Made by a program: the position numbers and the translations under genes. Under the pieces are notes generated by a model. That model was given only the letters and a program-made list of their open reading frames with translations. It made no database searches and was not told the origin of the DNA. Positions 8,050 to 15,645 of a stretch of 40,739 nucleotides of DNA are shown here, in pieces. How positions within the stretch are numbered: position 1 is the stretch's first letter; every line of letters starts with the position of its first letter. The DNA is from Proteobacteria bacterium ST_bin16 (lineage in GTDB: Bacteria > Pseudomonadota > Gammaproteobacteria > Burkholderiales > Nitrosomonadaceae), in NCBI GenBank assembly GCA_002083595.1, contig MSXT01000065.1, positions 1 through 40,739 on the forward strand, in the 5' to 3' direction.

Positions 8050-8760
8050 TTAGGGATGTTGTAAATCCGGATAAAAACTGTGCGTAATTCGCTCGATATA
8101 GGCCAAAAGATTTTCTTTTATTAATGCATGTTCCTTTAGCGGAGATTCAATAGGGCAACCGCTGATATTGATCAGCAGTCCGAAAGCCGATGCATCCAGC
8201 GTGGTGGGGCGATCACCCAGGAAATAGGGTTTGTGGCCAAGATAGGCCGACAGGGCATCGATATCCTGCTTGCCTAATGCGAATATTTCTTCCGCTTGAT
8301 GTCTGCCCATGCCATGCCCATAAATTTGCTGTTGAATTTTTTTACGAGTGTGACTTGCGGCAACATCCCGGACGATGGGCGGTAATGCGCCAAAGATGGC
8401 TTGCTTGTTCACTTGCCAATTCTCGTCGGTAAATTGCCAGCGGGAATACAGCGCAACCCAGAATAAATGCTCTTCCAGCAAACGCTGCAAAGCGATCGAT
8501 ATGGCTAATTCCTCCGGGGTTAATCCGCTATCCAGATCGTGATAAGTTGATTTCAGATATTCGATGATGAAACGCGAGTCGCCGAGCGTTTTGCCATTGT
8601 CGCTGATATAAGGCAATTTTCCTTTCGGCGCACGTAGCGGTAATGCGGGTTTGATCTCATACGCGATACCGGCCATGCGTAAGTAAGTTTCAATCTTGCA
8701 GCAAAAAGGGCTCAAATTCGGAATGCCCCAGGTACGTTCAAATTGATGCAGTTTTAACAT
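8050..8760 (-). CDS. Glutathione S-transferase family protein (Tom37/FaxC-like)
   Basis: A 236-residue GST-fold protein. The N-terminus reads MLKLHQFERTWGIPNLSPFC; the segment SPFCCKIETYLRMAGI and the downstream KGKLPYI with its cis-proline resemble the metaxin/failed-axon-connections branch of GSTs more than classical ones. The C-terminal helical part has the usual LGDRPTTLDASAFGLL capping motif. The frame also allows ATG 8769, but AAGGA lies 8 bases before ATG 8760 and directly abuts 8769, so 8760 is preferred. It is divergent from an HxlR regulator with two palindromic operators between the genes, so it is probably that regulator's main target and induced by an electrophile or quinone-type signal (family-based inference). 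Confidence 0.85.
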   Translation of the reverse strand: MLKLHQFERTWGIPNLSPFCCKIETYLRMAGIAYEIKPALPLRAPKGKLPYISDNGKTLGDSRFIIEYLKSTYHDLDSGLTPEELAISIALQRLLEEHLFWVALYSRWQFTDENWQVNKQAIFGALPPIVRDVAASHTRKKIQQQIYGHGMGRHQAEEIFALGKQDIDALSAYLGHKPYFLGDRPTTLDASAFGLLINISGCPIESPLKEHALIKENLLAYIERITHSFYPDLQHP

Positions 8761-8789
8761 ATTGATCATCCTTATAGTATTTGTTTATT

Positions 8790-8806
8790 ACTTGCATGTT
8801 GCAAGT
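8790..8806. promoter_or_regulatory. Operator copy 1 of the HxlR/GST divergent promoter region
   Basis: ACTTGCATGTTGCAAGT is a perfect palindrome with 7-bp arms and a 3-base spacer. It lies 29 bases upstream of the GST start on the minus strand, where a bound repressor would block transcription. Its near copy is at 8822-8838. Confidence 0.65.
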
Positions 8807-8821
8807 TACTCTACCCCATAA

Positions 8822-8838
8822 ACTTGTTAATTGCAAGT
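8822..8838. promoter_or_regulatory. Operator copy 2 of the HxlR/GST divergent promoter region
   Basis: ACTTGTTAATTGCAAGT matches copy 1 at 13 of 17 positions, including ACTTG at one end and TTGCAAGT at the other. The centre-to-centre distance to copy 1 is 32 bases, about three helical turns, so two HxlR dimers would bind the same DNA face. It lies 53 bases before the hxlR start, suggesting autoregulation. Confidence 0.6.
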
Positions 8839-8891
8839 GAGTGCAGTACATTATCGCTATTGATAGTTTTCGCGATGGAGTGCGGTGATTG

Positions 8892-9239
8892 ATGCCGGAT
8901 GATTTAAATAAAACAAGCTTTGAGCGATCATGCTGCCCGGTTGCTTGCGCGCTTGATATTCTGGGAGATAAGTGGACGCTGCTGATAGTTCGGGATCTGC
9001 TGTTAGGGAAAAAGCGCTATCAAGAATTTCTTGCGTCGCCGGAACAAATCGCCACAAATATACTCGCTGACCGGTTAAAGAAACTGGATACTGCCGGAAT
9101 TATTGCGCAGCATGCGTATCAGCAGAAGCCGGTGCGGTATGAGTACGCATTAACACAAAAAGGGGAAGATCTGCGGCCGGTGCTAGAAGCTTTAGTCAAA
9201 TGGGGGAAGGCGTATTATCCCGGGACTATGGTTTTTTAA
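8892..9239 (+). CDS. HxlR-family transcriptional regulator
   Basis: A 115-residue winged-helix regulator. The family signature is clear: CCPVACALDILGDKWTLLIV with the conserved Cys near the N-terminus, then a wing and helix region ending ALTQKGEDLRPVLEALVKWG. Many HxlR proteins sense electrophiles or oxidants through that Cys. The start is ambiguous: TTG 8889 has GGAG 8 bases upstream, ATG 8892 has it 11 bases upstream, and either gives the same protein within one residue. It is transcribed away from a GST-like gene with two shared 17-bp palindromes, the expected architecture for a local repressor. Confidence 0.9.
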   Translation: MPDDLNKTSFERSCCPVACALDILGDKWTLLIVRDLLLGKKRYQEFLASPEQIATNILADRLKKLDTAGIIAQHAYQQKPVRYEYALTQKGEDLRPVLEALVKWGKAYYPGTMVF

Positions 9240-9312
9240 TCCCATAAACCGAATGCAGCCACGGTTGAGAATCGCGATACCGGAATTTAGGACATTACTG
9301 TTACTGAGCCAG

Positions 9313-9338
9313 ACTCCCCGCCGATTAAAGCGGGGAGT
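9313..9338. other. Strong hairpin between convergent hxlR and Rh-channel genes
   Basis: ACTCCCCGC (9313-9321) and GCGGGGAGT (9330-9338) form a perfect 9-bp GC-rich stem with an 8-base loop. It lies between two genes that converge, so a shared terminator is plausible, but neither strand has the T-run of an intrinsic terminator. Similar CCCCGCC...GGCGGGGAG hairpins are known near IS200/IS605 ends, so a remnant is an alternative. Confidence 0.4.
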
Positions 9339-9364
9339 TAGATACGAAGAAATTAAGTATGGTG

Positions 9365-10729
9365 CTATGTCTTTTCTTCAGGATTTAAAGTGTGTGTTGC
9401 GGCGATTTTGCTTTCCAGAATCTGCAGCCGGGACTCCAATCTCGCAACCAATATTTTGGTTTCGGATGATTCGGCTGGAATTTGCGGCTTAGCGGCCAAA
9501 GCATGGCTTTCCAAAGCTTCTACCCGAGTTTCCAGCAGTTCGGGCAGGTTCTCCGTTTCGGGTCCGGCCAGATGGGTGAATTCGACACTGTCTTCGTACG
9601 GTTCGCGTGTGGTTCCGGTTGCTTTAATGATTGCACCGGCAAGCAGTCCGCCAGTAATTGCGATGACCAGTGTGATGACGATACCATTGAATTGTGCGAT
9701 GGCGACATCCGGCACGACCAGGAAAGCACTCAATCCGCCCAGTAACCCTGGCATGCCGTGCAGGTTGTGCACACCGCAGGTATCGACCAGTTTAAAGCGG
9801 GATTCGAGCTTGGGTTGCAGAAAAACATAGCCCAAAACGGAGACGATACCGGCTAGCAAACCGATGCCGAAAGCTCCGGTAGGCGAGACGATATTACACA
9901 CCGAGCCGATGGCAACACCACCCGCCAGCGCGGCATTCGCCATGTCCACCATGGATGTTTTACCGCCGTGCAGTTTGCTGCTGAGGAAATAGGTGGCAAT
10001 GGTTGCACCACACAGTGCCAGCAATGTATTGGCTACGGTTTGCGGCATGTTTTCCAGCGGCACTAACGCGGTGGCAAAACTCGGCCAGAATAACCAAAGT
10101 ACCATGGAGCCGAGCATCGCAAAACGATCCGATGTGTGATCCGATTCAATCGGTTGGCTGCGCTGATAGGCAGTGGTCAGTACCAGCGACATACTCAATC
10201 CGAAATAAGCGCCGAATGCATGAATCACAATCGAGCCGGCGGAATCCTGAAAGCCGGTGGTATAGCCGATGGCATCGTCAAGCACCAGCCATTCGTTGAT
10301 TAAATAGAGCGGGACAACCAATAAAGCTAGCAAGGCGTATTGAAAAACGCGCAAACGTCCCAGTACCGCGCCCATTGCAATCAAAGCGGTGGCAACCGAT
10401 AACTCCGCATACAGGAGTGCATCGAGCGAATGTGGTGAAAGTTGATGGCCGAAAATACCATTGGCGCGGAATAATATATATAAAGGCAAGCCAACGGCGA
10501 CAACCAAATATGTGCCCGTTACTGCACCGAATCCGTAGCGGCGTACAAAAACCATTAAAAAGCCGAAACCGATCAACAGCATGGCAAGAATATGGATGAT
10601 GTAATTATATTGTGCGACTGTGCGCGCTTCACTTAAGGCTGGCGCTGCTTCTGCGCTGACCCAACTACTGAAACTGAGGAGAAACAGACTTATTGCGCCC
10701 GGCAATATCAAGCTAAAGCTTTTTTTCAT
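9365..10729 (-). CDS. Rh-type ammonia/ammonium channel
   Basis: Trimeric membrane channel for ammonia/ammonium (Rh50 class). The 454-residue product has a cleavable signal peptide (MKKSFSLILPGAISLFLLSF, cut near SAEA) and about 11 transmembrane helices. The pore residues fit Rh proteins: Asp162 and His170 in QDSAGSIVIHAFG and His324 in CGVHNLHGMPGLLGG, at the positions I recall for N. europaea Rh50. Unlike a simple channel it has an ~80-residue cytosolic tail with two heptad-like segments (LPELLETRVEALES and ILVARLESRLQILESKI). ATG 10729 is chosen over an upstream in-frame ATG because AAGGAAG lies 6 bases before it and the signal peptide starts there. In an ammonia oxidiser it would equilibrate ammonia across the cytoplasmic membrane. 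Confidence 0.93.
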   Translation of the reverse strand: MKKSFSLILPGAISLFLLSFSSWVSAEAAPALSEARTVAQYNYIIHILAMLLIGFGFLMVFVRRYGFGAVTGTYLVVAVGLPLYILFRANGIFGHQLSPHSLDALLYAELSVATALIAMGAVLGRLRVFQYALLALLVVPLYLINEWLVLDDAIGYTTGFQDSAGSIVIHAFGAYFGLSMSLVLTTAYQRSQPIESDHTSDRFAMLGSMVLWLFWPSFATALVPLENMPQTVANTLLALCGATIATYFLSSKLHGGKTSMVDMANAALAGGVAIGSVCNIVSPTGAFGIGLLAGIVSVLGYVFLQPKLESRFKLVDTCGVHNLHGMPGLLGGLSAFLVVPDVAIAQFNGIVITLVIAITGGLLAGAIIKATGTTREPYEDSVEFTHLAGPETENLPELLETRVEALESHALAAKPQIPAESSETKILVARLESRLQILESKIAATHTLNPEEKT

Positions 10730-10954
10730 GTGATTCTTCCTTATTCTAGTGATTTCTCGGGTTAATCCTCGACGAGATCCAGAGGAGGGGTGATATATGA
10801 CATATCCCCACACAGAGTGTGAGCTTTAATTACCCTAAAAACAATAGGGGGAAATAAATTTTTGATTCCTAATGGATATGAATTGATGAACGAAGGAAGG
10901 ACAACAGTGTCCGGGAGGAAATACTAAATTCTGACAGCTAAAATTTATTTTCTA

Positions 10955-11467
10955 TCAGCGGAAAATGCTTCGATGCATGCCTGCTTTCAGCGCTTGAATG
11001 GCATCTTCGGTGGTGCTGACAATTTGTTGATGAGGACAGAAGATATTTTTGGAGAGTTCGCGTTGTGCATAAAATTGACGGACATAATCCAGTTTTTGCC
11101 ATTCCGATACCCGGGGTTTCGCCCAGGTCTTATCATCGCGCCCGAGCGCATAGAGTTTTCTTTCCGAGGTGGCGCAGCGGATGCCTTCGTAGCTGACATT
11201 CATGGCGCCCGCCGACGATTTAACTACCAACGTGAAGCGGATAACCTCATCCTGGCCGATTCTGATGGAGGTGGTGTCAACCAGGTATTGATTGCTGGTT
11301 ACCGCGCCGGCATCAAAAGCCAGCAGATCCTTTGTCTCCGGGTAAGCAGGAAGCTGTGTTATTTGCTCAACCCAGGGCTTGTCGCTTTCAAATTCATCCT
11401 TGAACGGCGGCTTGGCGCAGGCAAGCAAAAACAAAACACCAATCAATGGAATAAGCGTTCGTTTCAT
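10955..11467 (-). CDS. CNP1-like family lipoprotein
   Basis: 170 residues with a lipoprotein signal (MKRTLIPLIGVLFLLAC, lipidated Cys17), so probably anchored in a membrane facing the periplasm. The body matches the CNP1-like family pattern: an early FKDEFESDKPWVE, a LPAYPETKDLLAF segment, the hallmark NVSYEGIRCATSERKLYALG, and a late FCPHQQ. The molecular function of the family is not established. Its ATG overlaps the stop of the Fe-S/DUF3501 gene by four bases (ATGA), so the two are translationally coupled; the repeated association with rubrerythrin and Fe-S genes in betaproteobacteria, as I know it, suggests a shared redox or stress task. Confidence 0.82.
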   Translation of the reverse strand: MKRTLIPLIGVLFLLACAKPPFKDEFESDKPWVEQITQLPAYPETKDLLAFDAGAVTSNQYLVDTTSIRIGQDEVIRFTLVVKSSAGAMNVSYEGIRCATSERKLYALGRDDKTWAKPRVSEWQKLDYVRQFYAQRELSKNIFCPHQQIVSTTEDAIQALKAGMHRSIFR

Positions 11468-12057
11468 GCGATGGTTAAATCATTGAGCAACGAAGCGCGA
11501 ACATCGGCAGCAACGGCATCGACTGTGGCCTGATAAGCTGGATGATCGACACCCATGCTTATTGCTGCACCTTGCTGAAGTGCTTGAATCATTTCCGGAG
11601 TCAGTTCAAAACGCAAAAAATGCACGGATGATGTCTTTTCGCTGTTTTCCCGTTCCAGATCTTCATCCGCGATGGCGAAAACCGGCGCATGTCCGGCAAT
11701 CTTTACCCACACCTTGTCTTCGACGCCGATCAAGGCTGCCAGTTTTTCAGCTCGCACGGCAGGATCGGGATATTCGATCATCATCGTCGCTTTCCAGTTA
11801 TCTCCGTCCGGAATCAACGGGGTATACGTTTCAAGTTCATGCACGATTTCCGTTTCCTGGAAAATACGCTCGACGTGCAGCATCTCCTGGATTTGATAGC
11901 GAATGGTCAAAGTATCTTCAAAAATCAGCGTGATATTTTCCCCCAAGGGGACTTTACGTGTTTTCTTGTGCGCCATCACTTGTACGCGGAAATCTTTGCG
12001 GATTTTGGCGTAAGCTTCCAGCGTCAAGAGGTTCTCGCGGGTGAGTGTGGTCGTCAT
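11464..12057 (-). other. Possible internal start producing stand-alone DUF3501 protein
   Basis: Within the fused gene, ATG 12057-12055 (MTTTLTRENLLTLEAYAKIR) is preceded by AGGTGA (12070-12065) with a 7-base spacer, a better initiation signal than many in this window. It falls exactly at the DUF3501 domain boundary and would yield 197 residues. This is inferred from sequence only. Confidence 0.4.
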
Positions 12058-13455
12058 TTGTTTTTCACCTGATGAAGAGGGTTGGCTATTTGGTTGATCG
12101 TCGCTGATCGCTGGTTTAAGAATGCTGTCAGGATCATAAGCTAGACGAAGTAACGTGAGTGGATGCAATTTCTGTGCTTTGCTTTCACCCATGCCTTGCT
12201 CAATATGGCGCGCGGCAATCGCGCAATCCGAGCTGATATAATCCGGATTTGAAGCGGCCATTTGTTTGAAAACCGGACGGCCGATTTTCATCGAATCGGC
12301 AAAGTGCTCGCTTTTCACACCCCAGGTACCGTCATGCCCCGAACAGCGTTCCACGGTGTTGACGGTGGTATCCGGAATGAGTTGCAGGATATCTCGAGTC
12401 TTTTTCCCGAAATTTTGTACGCGCTGGTGGCAAGGAATATGGTAAGCCACGTTGCCCAGCGGTTTCTTAAAATCCGTCCTAAGCAAATTATCCTGATTTC
12501 TCAAAGCCAAGTATTCGAACGGATCAAACATGGCGGCAGCGACTGCTTGCACGGCTGCGTCATGCGGAAACATGAGCGGTAATTCCTGTTTGTACATCAA
12601 CGTGCAGGAAGGCACGGCCGAGAGAATGGCATAACCATCTTGCGCCAGCTTTAACAAATGAGGAATATTCTCATTTTTGAGTTTTTCCACGGCATCCAAG
12701 TCACCCAGTTCCAGCTTCGGCATGCCGCAACAGGCTTCTTTTTCCACTAAACGCGCTGGAATTTCATTATGTTCCAGTATTCTTAGTAAATCGTGACCGA
12801 TACCGGGTTCGTTATAGTTGATGTAGCAAGTGGCGTAAATGGCCACTTTCCCGGGCGTGCGCGCACCGTCTTTAACGGGGAAAGTATCGTTTGGTTTCGC
12901 GTTCGCGCGAAATTTGTCCGCCGTATATTCCGGCAATTTACGGTCGGCATGAATGCCCAGCGTGCTATCCATGATTTTGCGCACAGCCGGTGTGTTATTC
13001 ATGGCATTGACGGCTTGCACCACCACGGGAATCGTCGCCAGTTTGCCCATTAAATCCGTGCTGGAGAGCAATTCGTCGCGAAAACCGGCGCCTTGTTTTT
13101 TATATTTGACCGCTTTGGCGCGCAGCATCAGATGTGGAAAATCAATGTTCCATTCATGCGGCGGCACATAAGGGCATTTGGTCATGAAACACATGTCGCA
13201 CAGATAACAGCGATCGACAACTTCCCAAAACTGTTGTTTATTAACGCTATCCAATTCCCCGCTCGTGCTTTCGTCAATCAGGTCGAACAAACTCGGAAAT
13301 GCCGTGCAAAGATTGACACAGCGGCGGCAGCCGTGGCAAATATCGAAAACACGCTCCATTTCCTGATTTAAACTGGTTTCATTATAGAAATCGATATTCT
13401 TCCAGTCGATAGGATGACGTTTCGGTGCTTCGAGACTGCCTTCACGAGTAGCCAT
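11464..13455 (-). CDS. Fe-S oxidoreductase (GlpC/HdrB-like) fused to DUF3501
   Basis: 663 residues. The N-terminal part is a two-cluster ferredoxin module: CHGCRRCVNLC (Cys40, 43, 46, 50) and CYLCDMCFMTKCP (about 82-94). Two cysteine-rich CCG-type domains follow (EACCGMPKLELGD; IPCHQR...ERCSGHDGTWG), as in glycerol-3-phosphate dehydrogenase subunit C and heterodisulfide reductase B. From about residue 467 the protein continues as DUF3501 (TLTRENLLTLEAYAKIRKDF), more often a separate downstream gene. The linker is Ser/Gln/Pro-rich. An AGGTGA lies 7 bases before the in-frame ATG at 12057, so the DUF3501 part may also be made alone. Rubrerythrin is upstream and CNP1 overlaps downstream. The electron donor and substrate are unknown. 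Confidence 0.9.
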   Translation of the reverse strand: MATREGSLEAPKRHPIDWKNIDFYNETSLNQEMERVFDICHGCRRCVNLCTAFPSLFDLIDESTSGELDSVNKQQFWEVVDRCYLCDMCFMTKCPYVPPHEWNIDFPHLMLRAKAVKYKKQGAGFRDELLSSTDLMGKLATIPVVVQAVNAMNNTPAVRKIMDSTLGIHADRKLPEYTADKFRANAKPNDTFPVKDGARTPGKVAIYATCYINYNEPGIGHDLLRILEHNEIPARLVEKEACCGMPKLELGDLDAVEKLKNENIPHLLKLAQDGYAILSAVPSCTLMYKQELPLMFPHDAAVQAVAAAMFDPFEYLALRNQDNLLRTDFKKPLGNVAYHIPCHQRVQNFGKKTRDILQLIPDTTVNTVERCSGHDGTWGVKSEHFADSMKIGRPVFKQMAASNPDYISSDCAIAARHIEQGMGESKAQKLHPLTLLRLAYDPDSILKPAISDDQPNSQPSSSGEKQMTTTLTRENLLTLEAYAKIRKDFRVQVMAHKKTRKVPLGENITLIFEDTLTIRYQIQEMLHVERIFQETEIVHELETYTPLIPDGDNWKATMMIEYPDPAVRAEKLAALIGVEDKVWVKIAGHAPVFAIADEDLERENSEKTSSVHFLRFELTPEMIQALQQGAAISMGVDHPAYQATVDAVAADVRASLLNDLTIA

Positions 13456-13498
13456 AGCGGGATATCAGCGTATACAAAGTTTTAGTTCAGACTTGCGG

Positions 13499-13534
13499 CT
13501 GCGGGGTTGGCCGGATAACCGGAAAACCCCGCAG
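13499..13534. other. Long hairpin between rubrerythrin and Fe-S oxidoreductase genes
   Basis: CTGCGGGGTT (13499-13508) pairs perfectly with AACCCCGCAG (13525-13534); inside, CCGG (13511-13514) pairs with CCGG (13519-13522) around an ATAA loop, with a GG/AA internal loop. There is no T-run on the minus strand, so transcripts probably continue. It could set the ratio of rubrerythrin to downstream products by partial termination or by protecting the upstream mRNA end. Confidence 0.5.
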
Positions 13535-13573
13535 AAATTTTGGAATCAGCGCAATAATCGCGGCGCGATAAAA

Positions 13574-13996
13574 TTAATCGGCCAGACTATCCAGTGCGCG
13601 CTGGAAACGGTTAGCGTGAGAGCGTTCCGCTTTAGCGAGCGTTTCAAACCAATCGGCGATTTCGTCAAAGCCTTCGTCGCGCGCGGTTTTTGCCATGCCG
13701 GGATACATATCGGTGTATTCGTGCGTTTCACCGGCGATGGCGGTTTTCAGGTTGTCGCGGGAAGAGCCGAAGGGCAACCCGGTAGCCGGGTCGCCACAAC
13801 TTTCCAGATGTTCCAGGTGGCCATGCGCATGACCGGTTTCGCCTTCGGCGGTAGAACGGAAAACCGCAGCCACATCGTTTTGTCCTTCCACGTCAGCTTT
13901 TGCTGCGAAGTATAAATACCGGCGATTGGCTTGAGATTCACCGGCGAAAGCGGCTTTCAGATTTCCTTCGGTTTTTGATCCTTTCAATTCCATCAT
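13574..13996 (-). CDS. Rubrerythrin (ferritin-like, without rubredoxin domain)
   Basis: A 140-residue diiron protein. The four-helix ligands are visible as Glu in AFAGESQANRRY, the EGETGH ExxH motif, Glu in AIAGETHEY and the ERSHANRF ExxH motif. The C-terminal rubredoxin-type Cys4 domain of classical rubrerythrin is absent, so electrons must come from a partner; the Fe-S oxidoreductase gene 118 bases downstream is an obvious candidate (inference). The likely role is peroxide reduction. AAGGAG lies close upstream; ATG 13996 matches the usual family N-terminus, and ATG 13993 would be better spaced. Confidence 0.93.
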   Translation of the reverse strand: MMELKGSKTEGNLKAAFAGESQANRRYLYFAAKADVEGQNDVAAVFRSTAEGETGHAHGHLEHLESCGDPATGLPFGSSRDNLKTAIAGETHEYTDMYPGMAKTARDEGFDEIADWFETLAKAERSHANRFQRALDSLAD

Positions 13997-13999
13997 GCT

Positions 14000-14416
14000 C
14001 TCCTTTTTAGATTGATGAATTTTTATAGTTCATAGAGATGAAAAAAATGTATTTTCGTGTCGCGTAAAACTGAGACTGGCTGAGAAACGGGGACGTAAAG
14101 TGATGGTTGTGCATCTTGCCAACGTTTCCTTCAGCTTAATCAGCGCATGGCGAGTGCGTAAAAATACAAAATCCAATCCGTGCGTGGAGACTATCGAAGG
14201 GCTTATGGATTGTCAACTATCTACGATGGGGAGAGTGAGAAACAGTGCAATTCCGCCGTGGATGGAGAAAAGATTTGCAGTGTGAATTCTTGTAGAATAA
14301 GTATTCCGGTAACTCAGAATGTATTGCCGCCGTTTGAGCCCGGTTCTGTGCGTTTTATGTTTTCTTTCTTTGAGTTGGCTTCCTGAGTTTAATTACTGCA
14401 TCGATTTACGCACGCT
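14000..14416. other. Intergenic region between divergent rubrerythrin and MFS genes
   Basis: About 420 bases with short frames only, none with a credible start signal or recognisable product. The rubrerythrin promoter should lie near 14000-14060, where the sequence is AT-rich. A candidate plus-strand promoter for the MFS gene is TTGCAG (14275-14280), 17-base spacer, TAAGTA (14298-14303). The segment TAATCAGCGC near 14137-14146 matches part of the terminal repeat of the element at 35448-35590 but is too short to call a copy. Confidence 0.35.
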
Positions 14417-15562
14417 ATGCCATCACTTCCTTACTGGCGCTTGTCCGGTTTTTATTTTTTTTACTTTGCTTTTATTGGCGCATTCTCGCCATATTGGAGC
14501 TTGTATTTGCAGTCGCTGTCGTTTAATGCATTGCAGATTGGTGTGCTGATGTCATTGCTGCTGGTTGCGCGGATTTTTTCGCCGGCAGTTTGGGGATGGC
14601 TGGCGGATCATACCGGTAAGCGCGTGCGCGTCGTTCAGGTGGCAGCGGTCAGCGGTTGTTTGAGTTTTTGCGGCTTCTTTGCGGGCGAATCCTTTGCCTG
14701 GATATTTTTTGTCATGCTGCTGATGAGTTTCTTTTGGAGTGCTTCGCTGCCATTGATGGAAGCCATTACGCTGTCTCATTTGGAAAATTATACCGACAAG
14801 TATGGGCGAATCCGTTCCTGGGGGTCGGTGGGGTTCGTTTTGGCGGTGGTCGGTATCGGTTATTTGCTCGAAAATGTGGAGATTGTCTGGTTACTCTGGG
14901 CTGTGCTGGGACTCAAGCTGGGGATCGTGATTTTTTCTTATCACATTCCTGAAAAAGAAATCATGCGTCATGCCGCCGGACTGCATTCGGTCCGGCAGAT
15001 TTGCCTGCGTCCGGAAGTCATGGCGTTTTTGCTTTCCAGCTTGCTGATGTTGTTCGCGCATGGCGCTTACTATACGTTTTTCTCCATTTATCTGGTGGAA
15101 CATGGGTATGAGAAAGGATTTGTCGGGTGGTTATGGGCGACCGGGGTGATTTGCGAGATTGGTATTTTCTTCATCATGCCTTGGTTGATGCGGTATTTTC
15201 GTTTAAAAGCCATTCTGATTTTTAGCTTCGCCTGCGCCATGCTTCGTTTTGTGCTGCTGGGAGAATACGTCGAATGGCCAATTGTTATTGTTTTCGCGCA
15301 AATTCTGCATGCGGCGACTTATGGCACGCATCATATTGCCGCCATGATGGTTGTTCATCAATTCTTTCAGGGGCGGCATCAAGCGAAAGGGCAAGCGATC
15401 TATACCAGTACGGCGTATGGCGTGGGCGGTGCATTGGGCGCGGTATTTAGCGGTTATACCTGGGATTGGCTGGGCGCGGAGATTACTTTTTTCATCAGCG
15501 CGGCGGCGGCATCCGGCGGTTTAATCCTAATCGCCTGGAAAATGAAATCATTCAATCAGTAA
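14417..15562 (+). CDS. MFS transporter, HcaT/3-phenylpropionate-type
   Basis: A 381-residue major facilitator with 12 hydrophobic segments. It resembles the HcaT/LacY-like MFS_1_like group in length (E. coli HcaT is 379) and in motifs: MPSLPYWRLSGFYFFYFAFI at the start, WGWLADHTGKRVRV (loop 2-3 signature) and YGRIRSWGSVGFVLAVVGIG. The substrate is not determined by sequence. It lies 84 bases upstream of leuC on the same strand, but a separate promoter appears to sit between them. Confidence 0.85.
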   Translation: MPSLPYWRLSGFYFFYFAFIGAFSPYWSLYLQSLSFNALQIGVLMSLLLVARIFSPAVWGWLADHTGKRVRVVQVAAVSGCLSFCGFFAGESFAWIFFVMLLMSFFWSASLPLMEAITLSHLENYTDKYGRIRSWGSVGFVLAVVGIGYLLENVEIVWLLWAVLGLKLGIVIFSYHIPEKEIMRHAAGLHSVRQICLRPEVMAFLLSSLLMLFAHGAYYTFFSIYLVEHGYEKGFVGWLWATGVICEIGIFFIMPWLMRYFRLKAILIFSFACAMLRFVLLGEYVEWPIVIVFAQILHAATYGTHHIAAMMVVHQFFQGRHQAKGQAIYTSTAYGVGGALGAVFSGYTWDWLGAEITFFISAAAASGGLILIAWKMKSFNQ

Positions 15563-15580
15563 TGCAAGCGCGTGTTTGGT

Positions 15581-15610
15581 TTGTTGAATCTGTAAACTTT
15601 ATGGGATAAT
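15581..15610 (+). promoter_or_regulatory. Candidate sigma-70 promoter for leuCDB
   Basis: TTGTTG (15581-15586), an 18-base spacer and GATAAT (15605-15610) lie between the MFS stop and the leuC ATG, giving a predicted leader of about 30 bases. No leucine-rich leader peptide or attenuator hairpin is visible in that space, so classical leu attenuation is not supported here. Confidence 0.4.
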
Positions 15611-15645
15611 CGCGCGTTAACGATTTTTAAATTTTACCCGGCCCG

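Noticed and set aside
9365..10299. Several plus-strand open frames of 69-146 codons
   Set aside because: All are antisense shadows of the Rh channel gene, whose product is clear.
10973..11533. 186-codon plus-strand frame
   Set aside because: Antisense to the CNP1-like gene; no family features and no ribosome binding site.
14130..14148. Partial match to the 35448 MITE end (TAATCAGCGC)
   Set aside because: Ten bases only, with no partner repeat or target duplication nearby.
14100..14386. Two short frames (61 and 68 codons) in the rubrerythrin-MFS gap
   Set aside because: No Shine-Dalgarno, no hydrophobic or domain pattern, and composition like intergenic DNA.
15562..15645. Leucine attenuator before leuC
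   Set aside because: The predicted leader is about 30 bases and holds no leucine-rich peptide or alternative hairpins.
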